A stretch of 64,000 nt of DNA. Origin: Streptomyces fagopyri. Its GTDB lineage: Bacteria > Actinomycetota > Actinomycetes > Streptomycetales > Streptomycetaceae. The translations under genes were made by a program, and so were the position numbers. Under the pieces are notes generated by a model. It was not told the origin of the DNA. It did no database searches and worked only from the letters and a program-made list of their open reading frames with translations. Location: NCBI RefSeq assembly GCF_009498275.1, contig NZ_CP045643.1, positions 4,650,001-4,714,000 on the forward strand. Direction: 5' to 3'. This document shows, in pieces, positions 43,545-51,489 of this stretch. Numbering within the stretch: the stretch's first letter is position 1; each line of letters opens with the position of its first letter.

Positions 43545-45323
43545 TCAGTCGGTGATGTCACACAGGGCGGCGCCGGAGGTGACGGACGCGCCGACCTCCG
43601 CGCTCAGGCCCTTGACGGTGCCGGAGCGGTGGGCGTTGAGGGGCTGCTCCATCTTCATGGCCTCCAGGACGACGACGAGGTCGCCCTCCCGCACGTCTTG
43701 GCCCTCCTCGACCGCGATCTTGACGATCGTGCCCTGCATGGGCGAGGCGAGGGTGTCACCGGAGACAGCCGGCCCGGACCTGCGGGCGGCGCGGCGCTTC
43801 GGCTTGGCGCCCGCGGCGAGTCCGGTGCGGGCCAGCGACATGCCGAGCGAGGACGGCAGCGACACCTCCAGGCGGCGCCCGGCGACCTCGACGACGACGG
43901 ACTCGCGGGCCGGTTCGTCATCCGCCCCGGCGCCCGGGTCCGCGGGGGCGGTGAAGGCGGGGATCTCGTTGACGAACTCGGTCTCGATCCACCGGGTGTG
44001 GACCGTGAACGGGTCCGCGGAACCGGTCAGCTCCGGGGCGAACGCCGGGTCCCGTACGACCGCGCGGTGGAACGGGATCGCGGTCGCCATGCCCTCGACG
44101 GTGAACTCGTCGAGGGCGCGGGCGGCGCGCTGGAGTGCCTGCTCGCGGGTGGCGCCGGTGACGATCAGCTTGGCCAGCAGCGAGTCCCAGGCGGGGCCGA
44201 TGACCGAACCCGACTCGACGCCGGCGTCGAGTCGGACGCCGGGGCCGGAGGGCGGGGCGAAGGTGGTGACGGTGCCCGGGGCGGGCAGGAAGCCCCGGCC
44301 GGGGTCCTCACCGTTGATACGGAACTCGAAGGAGTGGCCGCGCAGTTCGGGATCGCCGTAGCCGAGTTCCGCGCCGTCCGCGATCCGGAACATCTCCCGG
44401 ACCAGGTCGATCCCGGCGACCTCCTCGGTGACCGGGTGCTCGACCTGCAGCCGGGTGTTGACCTCCAGGAAGGAGATCGTGCCGTCCATGCCGACGAGGA
44501 ACTCCACGGTGCCCGCGCCGACGTAACCGGCCTCCTTGAGGATGGCCTTGGACGACGAGTACAGCTCGGCGACCTGCGCGTCGGACAGGAACGGCGCGGG
44601 AGCCTCCTCCACCAGCTTCTGGTGGCGGCGCTGCAGCGAGCAGTCCCGGGTGGACACGACGACCACGTTGCCGTGCGTGTCGGCCAGGCACTGGGTCTCC
44701 ACATGGCGGGGCTTGTCGAGATAGCGCTCGACGAAGCACTCACCGCGCCCGAACGCGGCGACCGCCTCCCGGACCGCGGAGTCGTACAGCTCCGGGACCT
44801 CCTCCAGGGTGCGGGCCACCTTCAGCCCGCGCCCGCCACCCCCGAACGCCGCCTTGATCGCGATCGGCAGACCGTGCTCCTTCGCGAAGGCCACGACCTC
44901 GTCCGCGCCGGAGACCGGATCGGGAGTACCCGCGACCAGCGGAGCACCCGCGCGCTGCGCGATGTGCCGGGCGGCGACCTTGTCCCCCAGGTCACGGATG
45001 GCCTGCGGCGGCGGGCCGATCCAGATCAGCCCGGCGTCCAGGACCGCCTGCGCGAACTCCGCGTTCTCGGACAGGAAGCCGTAACCCGGATGGACCGCGT
45101 CCGCCCCCGAGTCCCCGGCGGCCTTCAGAACCTTCGCGATGTCCAGATAACTGGTGGCCGGGGTGTCACCGCCCAACGCGAACGCCTCGTCCGCCGCTCG
45201 GACATGCACAGCGTCCCGGTCCGGTTCCGCATACACGGCAACGCTCGCGATCCCGGCATCCCGGCACGCCCGGGCCACGCGGACAGCGATTTCGCCACGG
45301 TTGGCGATGAGCACCTTGCGCAC
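43545..45323 (-). CDS. Acyl-CoA carboxylase alpha subunit (biotin carboxylase-BCCP, JadJ-like)
   Basis: A 592-residue protein. The biotin-carboxylase ATP-grasp begins [36 protein letters not shown] is the Gly-rich loop; the C-terminal BCCP has [10 protein letters not shown] with the biotin Lys. It generates malonyl-CoA with the beta/epsilon subunits of 30-32 kb. It is the first gene of the leftward core, as JadJ is in jadomycin. GTG 45323 has GGGGAGG upstream. Confidence 0.95.
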   Translation of the reverse strand: MRKVLIANRGEIAVRVARACRDAGIASVAVYAEPDRDAVHVRAADEAFALGGDTPATSYLDIAKVLKAAGDSGADAVHPGYGFLSENAEFAQAVLDAGLIWIGPPPQAIRDLGDKVAARHIAQRAGAPLVAGTPDPVSGADEVVAFAKEHGLPIAIKAAFGGGGRGLKVARTLEEVPELYDSAVREAVAAFGRGECFVERYLDKPRHVETQCLADTHGNVVVVSTRDCSLQRRHQKLVEEAPAPFLSDAQVAELYSSSKAILKEAGYVGAGTVEFLVGMDGTISFLEVNTRLQVEHPVTEEVAGIDLVREMFRIADGAELGYGDPELRGHSFEFRINGEDPGRGFLPAPGTVTTFAPPSGPGVRLDAGVESGSVIGPAWDSLLAKLIVTGATREQALQRAARALDEFTVEGMATAIPFHRAVVRDPAFAPELTGSADPFTVHTRWIETEFVNEIPAFTAPADPGAGADDEPARESVVVEVAGRRLEVSLPSSLGMSLARTGLAAGAKPKRRAARRSGPAVSGDTLASPMQGTIVKIAVEEGQDVREGDLVVVLEAMKMEQPLNAHRSGTVKGLSAEVGASVTSGAALCDITD

Positions 45324-45751
45324 GATGAACCTCCCCTGACTCCGCTCGGAGCCACAAGACTGTTCGAGCGTGCACCCCCCTTCAATACGGTCCGTTGCAG
45401 AACTGGGTCAGAATCCGCAGACCCGGGGCAGCAGTTTGCGGAAGAGGAAAGAAAAAGGTCAGGCCTCCGTCAAAAAGCCGGACCCGACGGACGGAACCGT
45501 CGGGTCCGGAAAGAGTCGGAATGCAGCATTCCGTGGAGGTGCTTTCGGCCTTCTCACTGCTTTTCCGGGCGCCGGGCGGATGAACGGGCACGTTCTGCGG
45601 TAACGGGATCCGGGAAATCGGCCGATCGGAGCCACGGGGGTCGAGTCGGTCGGAGTACGGGCTCTTCGACCGGAGCGCGGGGGCCCGCGCGGTGGGAGAA
45701 CAGGGGCCGGGCGCCGGGGTGCGGGCACCCTCAGGTGGAGCGCGGGGACCT
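45324..45751. promoter_or_regulatory. Leader region of the acyl-CoA carboxylase alpha gene
   Basis: A 428-bp gap without a gene. AT-rich around 45370-45480, with GTCAG at 45407-45411 and 45458-45462, matching the GGGTCAGAAT of 43471-43480. GGAATGCAGCATTCC (45518-45532) is a palindrome. A terminator lies at 45478-45509. Confidence 0.4.
45478..45509 (-). terminator. Rho-independent terminator downstream of the AfsA/epimerase operon
   Basis: A perfect 13-bp stem and 6-nt loop; on the minus strand it is followed by CTTTTTG, a T-tract unusual for this GC content. Confidence 0.8.
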
Positions 45752-46675
45752 TCAGCCGACGTTCAGGACCTTGCGGTACCAGGGCGCGGCCCGCGCGAAC
45801 CCGGCGTCGAACCCCGGGCCGGGAGTACGGCGCAGATCGGACCAGATCGGGGCGCTGTCGAAGACGTGGTCGGTCGTGAACATGTCGAGCCCCGACGCGG
45901 GTGCGCCGTGTTCCTCCAGGACCGCCCGCGCCTGGTCCGCGGTCAGATCCCGGTCCGGCCGCTCGACGCCGGCACAGGCGGCCACCGCGCGCAGCAGGGC
46001 GTCCACGGCGACGGGCTCGGGGTGAGCCGCGTGATAGACGGACTCCGTCAGGTCGCCGGCGGGGGCCAGCGCGGTCGCGACCAGCAGTCCGGCCAGCTCG
46101 GACACCGCGATCACGGACGTCCGGGAGGGCCAGCCGTCCACGGTGCCGGGCAGTACGGACAGCATCCGGGCCAGTCCCGGGACCACCCACCTGTCGCCCT
46201 CCCCGTACACCAGGTGCGGCCGCAGGACGATGCCGCCGGCCGCGAGCACCGCGTCCTCGGCCGCGGCCCGGGTGCGGGAGGTGGGCGAGCCCGGATTGCG
46301 GGTCAGCTCCCCGGGCCGGCCGCCGCGGAAGGTACCGCGGCCGTAGACGGAGGCCGTGCTGAGCTGGACGACGCGCGCGACCCCCGCGCGGCGCGCCTCC
46401 TCGACGAGGGCCGCCGTACCACGCGCGTTGACGGCCTCGTTGGCCTCGACGTCCCCACCGATCCGCGAGGCGCAGTGGATCAGGACGTCGACGCCCTCGC
46501 ACACGCCGCGCAGCGACGCGGGTTCGCTCAGGTCGGCCCGTACGACCCGGGGGCCGGAACCGGGCAGGGGACTGCGGTGCGACATCAGTCTCAGCTCGAC
46601 CCGCCGACGCCCCGCCTCTCGGGTGACGTGGCTGCCGACGAAACCGGCCGCGCCGGTGATCAGAAGGGTGGGCAC
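45752..46675 (-). CDS. NAD-dependent epimerase/dehydratase-like reductase (JadW2-like)
   Basis: A 307-residue extended SDR. TLLITGAAGFVGSHVTREAGRRRVELRLMS is the Rossmann start; STASVYGRGTF and RPHLVYGEGDRW are catalytic-side motifs. It lies 56 bp downstream of the AfsA homologue, as JadW2 does for JadW1, so it probably reduces a butyrolactone precursor. GTG 46675 with GAGGAG upstream. Confidence 0.8.
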   Translation of the reverse strand: MPTLLITGAAGFVGSHVTREAGRRRVELRLMSHRSPLPGSGPRVVRADLSEPASLRGVCEGVDVLIHCASRIGGDVEANEAVNARGTAALVEEARRAGVARVVQLSTASVYGRGTFRGGRPGELTRNPGSPTSRTRAAAEDAVLAAGGIVLRPHLVYGEGDRWVVPGLARMLSVLPGTVDGWPSRTSVIAVSELAGLLVATALAPAGDLTESVYHAAHPEPVAVDALLRAVAACAGVERPDRDLTADQARAVLEEHGAPASGLDMFTTDHVFDSAPIWSDLRRTPGPGFDAGFARAAPWYRKVLNVG

Positions 46676-46731
46676 GCGACACTCTCCTCGGGATGGGGAC
46701 GCTCGCCAAGGGGCCCGGACGGGGTGCGGGT

Positions 46732-47745
46732 TCAACGGCCGCGCGGGCTCAGGACGAGCTCGGCGGTGAAGACCGTCTCAGCGTGCTGCGTGCCGCGCAC
46801 CCGCACCAGTACGCCGCCGTCGGTGCCGTGCGGTTCGACCCGCGGCTCGATCCAGCAGGGGGCGTCGAACTCGGCGTAACGCGCGAAGTTGCTCTTGAGG
46901 CCCAGCAGCAGGGCGTCGGGCATGCCCGTCGAGACGAGGGCGGCCTGCCGGGCCGCCTCCAGCAGGACCATGCCCGGTATGTGGTCGACGGGATGGTCGA
47001 AGAAGGTGGGATGGGCGGTGTCGACGCGCAGCTCCCAGCGGTCGCCGGTGCCGGCGGCCGGCCCGGGCTCGGCGAGCAGCACATGGCGGTCGCCGGAGTG
47101 GCCCACGGCGGCGGGGTCGATCCCCGGCGGCGCGACGCGGTCGGTGGTGGTGGGGCGGCCGGCGCGCAGCCTCCGGTGGACGGCCGGACTGGTGCAGCTG
47201 AACGCGGCGCCCCCGGTGGCCAGCGCCTTTCCGTCGCGCAGCACGGTGACGTCGTAGCGCATACCGCCGAGCACCCGGCCCCGGCGGACGATGTCGCTGC
47301 AGACGGTGCGCAGTTCGACCTCGGTGGGCACGGCGTCCGCGACGAGGAGTTCGGGGGCGGTGCTGAACGACATGTCCCACATCAGGAACTGGTGCCCGAA
47401 GGGAACGCCGAACTCCGCGTGCGCCAGCAGGGAGCCGATCTGGCGGACGGACTCGATCAGCAGCATCGGGTCCTGGTAGCCGCCGGACTGGGTGAAGAAC
47501 GAGTGGCTGCGCGGCCATTGGGCGCTGACCGCGAAGACGTCGGAGCGGCCGGGCCCGGCGGGTTCGGCGGCGGCCTCCCAGCCGGTCAGCAGTACCTCGG
47601 AGACGGCGGCGCGATGAACGTACTCGCGGGGAACCGTCGTGGTCAGCCGGGGCTGCAGAGTCCTCGTGGTGGTTCGCGGCGCCTTCGTGGCCACCGTCGC
47701 GAGGTCGCTCTCGACGGACACACGGGTGGAGGTGGTGTACGACAT
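46732..47745 (-). CDS. AfsA-family gamma-butyrolactone synthase (JadW1/ScbA-like)
   Basis: A 337-residue double hot-dog protein. VPREYVHRAAVSEVLLTGW is the AfsA N-terminal signature and SQWPRSHSFFTQSGGYQDPMLLIESVRQIG the first active-site region, repeated in the second half by AHPTFFDHPVDHIPGMVLLEAARQA. It condenses a beta-ketoacyl group with dihydroxyacetone phosphate. ATG 47745 with AGGAG upstream. An ARE lies in its promoter. Confidence 0.93.
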   Translation of the reverse strand: MSYTTSTRVSVESDLATVATKAPRTTTRTLQPRLTTTVPREYVHRAAVSEVLLTGWEAAAEPAGPGRSDVFAVSAQWPRSHSFFTQSGGYQDPMLLIESVRQIGSLLAHAEFGVPFGHQFLMWDMSFSTAPELLVADAVPTEVELRTVCSDIVRRGRVLGGMRYDVTVLRDGKALATGGAAFSCTSPAVHRRLRAGRPTTTDRVAPPGIDPAAVGHSGDRHVLLAEPGPAAGTGDRWELRVDTAHPTFFDHPVDHIPGMVLLEAARQAALVSTGMPDALLLGLKSNFARYAEFDAPCWIEPRVEPHGTDGGVLVRVRGTQHAETVFTAELVLSPRGR

Positions 47746-47835
47746 GTACGGCACTCCTGTCTGTTTCCGAGCAGGGGGCAGCAATCCGTACTGTCGGCAG
47801 CCACCCCCCGTGGCCGACGTTCTCTTGCTCGCACA

Positions 47836-47857
47836 AGATACAGACATGTCTGTTCGG
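47836..47857 (-). promoter_or_regulatory. ARE-like receptor site, AfsA promoter
   Basis: ACAGACATGTCTGT (47840-47853) is a perfect palindrome within ATACAGACATGTCTGTTC, the ARE type bound by ScbR-family receptors. On the minus strand TTGAAG and TATCTT flank it as -35/-10-like boxes. Confidence 0.7.
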
Positions 47858-48125
47858 TTCTTCAAGTAAAGCTTTAGTATCCCTCTAGGTTCAGGCCGTC
47901 ATTACCGACTGGTACGGCACGATCGCGCCACTTGCGCCACCGACCCCTCGAAACCGTGCAGACCTGCACGGTTAGAGTCGCGAAGACCGGCCCGCGCAGG
48001 CCCGAGGGCGTAGGCGAACCTCCCGGAGACATGACCTCGGAATGGCGAAGAAGTGCGCGTTCCAGCAGGTCAACGGAGAGTTCCTGGGGGCGGTCCAGGC
48101 CGACGCGCGGGGGACACGGAACACG

Positions 48126-48149
48126 TTGACAATCAGACAAGTCTGTTTG
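48126..48149 (+). promoter_or_regulatory. ARE-containing promoter of the response regulator
   Basis: TTGACA followed by AATCAGACAAGTCTGTTTG; the ARE palindrome CAGAC-AA-GTCTG (48134-48145) fills the -35/-10 spacer, so receptor binding should block polymerase. The 24 bp recur exactly at 51414-51437. Confidence 0.75.
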
Positions 48150-48218
48150 CTATCGTCCTCAAGGTGAGCGTTCAGCAGTCCGTTCCGTGCTGACGAGACT
48201 GTGCCTCAGGAGGAGCAG

Positions 48219-49013
48219 ATGAATCGGCAAGCCGTGGATCTACTCGACGTCCGATCGCAGCGCAATCTCCCGCACCGCCCCACGATTCCCCACCCCGGGC
48301 GGCCGGTCGCCGCCCACGCTGCCACCGACCGCCCCGGCCCGCCGGCCGGAGCCCTGCGCGTCCTGGTCGTGGAGAACGACGCCAGGGCCGCCGACTCCCT
48401 CGTCCAGGGCCTGTTGCGGCAGGGGTACGCCGCGCAGAGCGTGGCCACCGGCACCAAGGCGCTCCAGGCGCACCGCGACGCCGATCTGCTGCTGCTCGAC
48501 CTCGACCTGCCCGACCTGGACGGGCTCGAGGTGTGCCGGGGCATCCGGGCGGTCTGCGACACCCCGGTCATAGCCGTCACCGCGCGCGGCTCGGAGCTCG
48601 ACCGGGTGCTCGGACTGCAGGCCGGATCCGACGACTACCTGGTCAAGCCGTACGGCTTCCGTGAGTTGCTGGCACGGATGGAGGCGGTGATGCGCCGGGT
48701 ACGGCAGCAGCCGGCGTCCGCCCAGGTCATCACCCACGGGCCGCTGCGCATCGACGTCGGCACCCGGGTGGCCACCCTGGACGGGGAACCGGTGGACCTG
48801 ACCCGCAAGGAGTTCGACCTGCTGCACCTGCTGGCCTCGCAGCCCGGCACCGTGATGCCGCGCCGCCAGCTCATGGCACAGGTCTGGGACGACACCTGGT
48901 CCCACCGCGGCCGCACCATCGACACCCATGTCAGCAGCCTGCGCGGCAAGCTCGGTTCGAGCGGCTGGATCATCACCGTCCGAGGGGTCGGCTTCCGGCT
49001 CGGCCATCCGTAG
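48219..49013 (+). CDS. OmpR-family atypical response regulator (JadR1-like)
   Basis: A 264-residue regulator: a 45-residue Pro/Ala leader, receiver domain (about 46-160) and winged-helix DNA-binding domain ending RGVGFRLGHP. The phospho-Asp is D94 (LLLDLDLP) with T121 and K143 present, but the acidic pocket reads VVEND, with Asn53 in place of the second acidic residue. JadR1-type regulators bind the end product rather than rely on phosphorylation. ATG 48219 with AGGAGG 5 nt upstream. Likely the cluster activator. Confidence 0.9.
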   Translation: MNRQAVDLLDVRSQRNLPHRPTIPHPGRPVAAHAATDRPGPPAGALRVLVVENDARAADSLVQGLLRQGYAAQSVATGTKALQAHRDADLLLLDLDLPDLDGLEVCRGIRAVCDTPVIAVTARGSELDRVLGLQAGSDDYLVKPYGFRELLARMEAVMRRVRQQPASAQVITHGPLRIDVGTRVATLDGEPVDLTRKEFDLLHLLASQPGTVMPRRQLMAQVWDDTWSHRGRTIDTHVSSLRGKLGSSGWIITVRGVGFRLGHP

Positions 49014-49190
49014 TCCCGGGCGGTCTCGGCGACCGCCCGGGGGTACCCCGTGACCATCGCGCGGGCCCCGCACGGCCCATGTGGGAACCCCTGGAGGAAC
49101 GATCGAGGACCGCGTTCGGACCGACCGAAAACCGAGCCGAACCGGAAGCGAGAACTCCCGCCCCCTGGCGGCGTGCCGCCTTGCCGATAC

Positions 49191-49212
49191 AATACAGACC
49201 AGTCGGTAAAAT
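49191..49212 (+). promoter_or_regulatory. ARE-like site upstream of the TetR gene at 49240
   Basis: AATACAGACCAGTCGGTAAA, an imperfect ARE, lies 28 bp before the ATG, fitting autorepression. Confidence 0.65.
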
Positions 49213-49239
49213 TCCAGCGGGCGAGAGCAAGGACCTGGC

Positions 49240-49860
49240 ATGGCCACACAAGAGCGCGGAACGAGGTCGAGGCACTCGATCCTGGAGTCCGCGGCCCGGG
49301 TGTTCGACGAGCGCGGCTACGACGCGGCGAGCACCAACGACATCCTGGCCCGGACGGGTCTCACCCGGGGCGCGCTGTACCACCACTTCCCCTCCAAGGA
49401 AGCGATCGCCGTGGCCCTGGTGACCGCGCACAGCGAGGCTCTCGTGGTGCCGGACCGGGCGGTGAAGCTCCAGGCCGTCATCGACCTGACCCTGGAGTTC
49501 GCCCAGCGCCTCCAGCACGACCCGGTGCTGCGCGCGAGCGTGCGGCTCGCGGTCGAGCAGACGTCCTTCTCCCGCCCGCCGCAGACCGCGTACGAGCAGT
49601 CCGGCGCCGCCATCCTGGCGCTGCTGCGGCAGGCCGAGGAGCAGGGCGAGATCCTGCCCGGCGTGGACATCCAGGAAGCCACGTCGACCATCGTCGGGGC
49701 CTTCACCGGGCTGCAGTTGATGTCGCAGGTGTACAGCAACCGCGCGGACCTGCCCGAACGCATCGGCGCGTTCTGGCGTTTCATGCTGCCCGGCCTGGCC
49801 ACTCCCGGCCTGCTCGGCCGCCTCCACACCACGGTGACCGTGCCGGCCGAGGACGTCTGA
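49240..49860 (+). CDS. Gamma-butyrolactone receptor-type TetR regulator
   Basis: A 206-residue ScbR/ArpA-type repressor. HTH: SRHSILESAARVFDERGYDAASTNDILARTGLTRGALYHHFPSKEAIAVAL; the C-terminal ligand domain is typical (EQTSFSRPP...GAFTGLQLMSQVYSNRADLPERI, including the conserved Trp region near FWRFM). It would release AREs when the AfsA-made signal binds. ATG 49240. Confidence 0.92.
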   Translation: MATQERGTRSRHSILESAARVFDERGYDAASTNDILARTGLTRGALYHHFPSKEAIAVALVTAHSEALVVPDRAVKLQAVIDLTLEFAQRLQHDPVLRASVRLAVEQTSFSRPPQTAYEQSGAAILALLRQAEEQGEILPGVDIQEATSTIVGAFTGLQLMSQVYSNRADLPERIGAFWRFMLPGLATPGLLGRLHTTVTVPAEDV

Positions 49861-50487
49861 GCACAGCCGAACCCCGCGAACCCCGCCGAACGGGCCGATC
49901 CCGACCGACCCGGCCGATCCCGACCGAGCCTCCCCGAACAGGCCGCACCAGGCCGCACCTCGCCGAGCGGCCAGGCGCCCCCAAGCCGCCGCCCGGCCCC
50001 GGAACCCGACCTCGCTCGCACCGGGGCACCGGAAACATGGTCACCGCCCCGGGCTCTCTCCCGCACCGCACGGGCCCCGGCTCACACGCGCCCACGCGCC
50101 CCGCGAGGCCCGGCGCCCACCCCGCCCGCACCGCACCCCGACGCCGCGCCTCGCGCCCGCCCACGCCCGCACGAGGGGCACCCCGGCGGCCGCGCCGAGA
50201 ACCCGGCCCCTGACGCCGCGCCACACAAGTCCGCCCGAACAGCGTCCACGCGCACCGCGATCCCGGTCGACTCCGCGATCCCGTCCGACTCCGCGATCCC
50301 GGTCGACTCCGCCTGGAACAGGGCGCGTTGCCACACCGCCGCGCGGAACAGGCCCCCTGGGATCACCGCGCGAAACAGGCGCACCCCACCGCACCACCGC
50401 GCCGAACAGACGCGCCTGGCCAGGGCTCCGCCCGGGGTAACCGGGGCAGCCGAGGGAGTCGAGGCGGCCGAGGCCCGACGAAGCGAC
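49861..50487. repeat. Gene-free convergent gap with 18-bp repeats
   Basis: A 627-bp stretch between convergent TetR genes. CGATCCCGGTCGACTCCG occurs three times (50258-50311) with one mismatch; CCGACCGA words repeat near 49900. No ORF with coding bias was recognised. Confidence 0.6.
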
Positions 50488-51189
50488 TCAGACGCCCTCC
50501 CCTTCCCGTCGCCCCCGCCGCCCGACCCCCTCCGTACCCACCACACCCACAGCACCCACAGCACCCACAGCACCCACAGGACCGGCGGACCCCACGACAC
50601 CGGCGGCGCTCACCGCGGAGAGGGGAACGGCGACGACTCCCGCCGAGAACAACGGCCGCAGCAGAGCCCACAGCCTCTTGGACGTCTTGGCGTCCCACCA
50701 CTCGGCATCCGTGTGCCCCAGCGTCTCCAGCCCCGCGGCCACCACCACGGCGAGGTCGGCGAGATCCTCCGGCGCCGGTACGGCGTCCCGGTGCGTGTCG
50801 GCGACGCGCCCGCGTACGAGCGTCAGCACGTCGTCGCGCAGCCGTGGCGGCCCGGCCGATCCGTCCACCGCCAACTGGATGCCGGCGCGGACGAGTTCCT
50901 CCGTCCGCAGGGCCTCGCAGAAGGCGATCAGGAGGCGCTCGGGGGCGTCCTCCACGGGGCTGCTTCCGAAAGCCTCGTCCATGAGCGCGACGACCCGCTC
51001 GTGCGCCTGCTCGTAGACGGCGGCGTTCAACTCCGCGATGGAGGAGAAGTGGTGGTAGAGAGCCCCCCGGCTCACTCCGGCCCGGCGGCAGATGTTGACC
51101 AGCCCCGCATCGGCGAGCCGGCCGTTCGCTATCAGTTCCGCCGCGGCACGGACGAGAGCCTGACGGGTCTGTTCGGACCGAGTCTGCAT
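50488..51189 (-). CDS. TetR regulator, ScbR2/JadR2-like pseudo-receptor
   Basis: A 233-residue TetR protein. HTH: SEQTRQALVRAAAELIANGRLADAGLVNICRRAGVSRGALYHHFSSIAELNAAVYEQ. The ligand domain is close to butyrolactone receptors but diverged, suggesting a pseudo-receptor answering to the product. The C-terminal 40 residues are a VGAVGAVGAVG repeat encoded by CACCCACAG DNA at 50543-50579. ATG 51189, ARE about 80 bp upstream. Confidence 0.85.
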   Translation of the reverse strand: MQTRSEQTRQALVRAAAELIANGRLADAGLVNICRRAGVSRGALYHHFSSIAELNAAVYEQAHERVVALMDEAFGSSPVEDAPERLLIAFCEALRTEELVRAGIQLAVDGSAGPPRLRDDVLTLVRGRVADTHRDAVPAPEDLADLAVVVAAGLETLGHTDAEWWDAKTSKRLWALLRPLFSAGVVAVPLSAVSAAGVVGSAGPVGAVGAVGAVGVVGTEGVGRRGRREGEGV

Positions 51190-51265
51190 CAGGCTGCACC
51201 TGCCTATTCCTGCGCTTGGCATGAAGGAGCGCGCGGGTGCCCGAGGGCGCCAGCAACAACCGGAA

Positions 51266-51288
51266 TCATACAACCATGCCTGTTTTAC
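51266..51288 (-). promoter_or_regulatory. ARE-like site of the pseudo-receptor gene
   Basis: ATACAACCATGCCTGTTTTA, imperfect ARE. A TATGAT -10-like box overlaps on the minus strand (51263-51268). Confidence 0.6.
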
Positions 51289-51413
51289 TCGACAGCCCTG
51301 TGAACGCAGACCTCCATCCAATCCCCATACATTCTGCTGCTCTTGGCCATGTCCGGACTCTTGACGGGGAGGAGATCCCGTAGACACAGCCGGTCCGGAA
51401 CGCCCGCCGACCC

Positions 51414-51437
51414 TTGACAATCAGACAAGTCTGTTTG
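51414..51437 (+). promoter_or_regulatory. ARE-containing promoter of the kinase-like gene
   Basis: Identical over 24 bp to 48126-48149: a TTGACA box with the ARE in the spacer. It predicts common control of the kinase-like gene and the response regulator. Confidence 0.75.
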
Positions 51438-51489
51438 TTACGTTGACGATGGCCACGTTGCCCCCGGTACCCGAGCGTCGAGGAGTCCG

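Larger units (their letters stand above)
47746..48218. other. Divergent AfsA/response-regulator promoter region
   Basis: A 473-bp gap. It contains two ARE-like sites (entries at 47836 and 48126). GTG at about 48163 would start a 9-codon leader (MSVQQSVPC). Otherwise no gene is seen. Confidence 0.5.
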
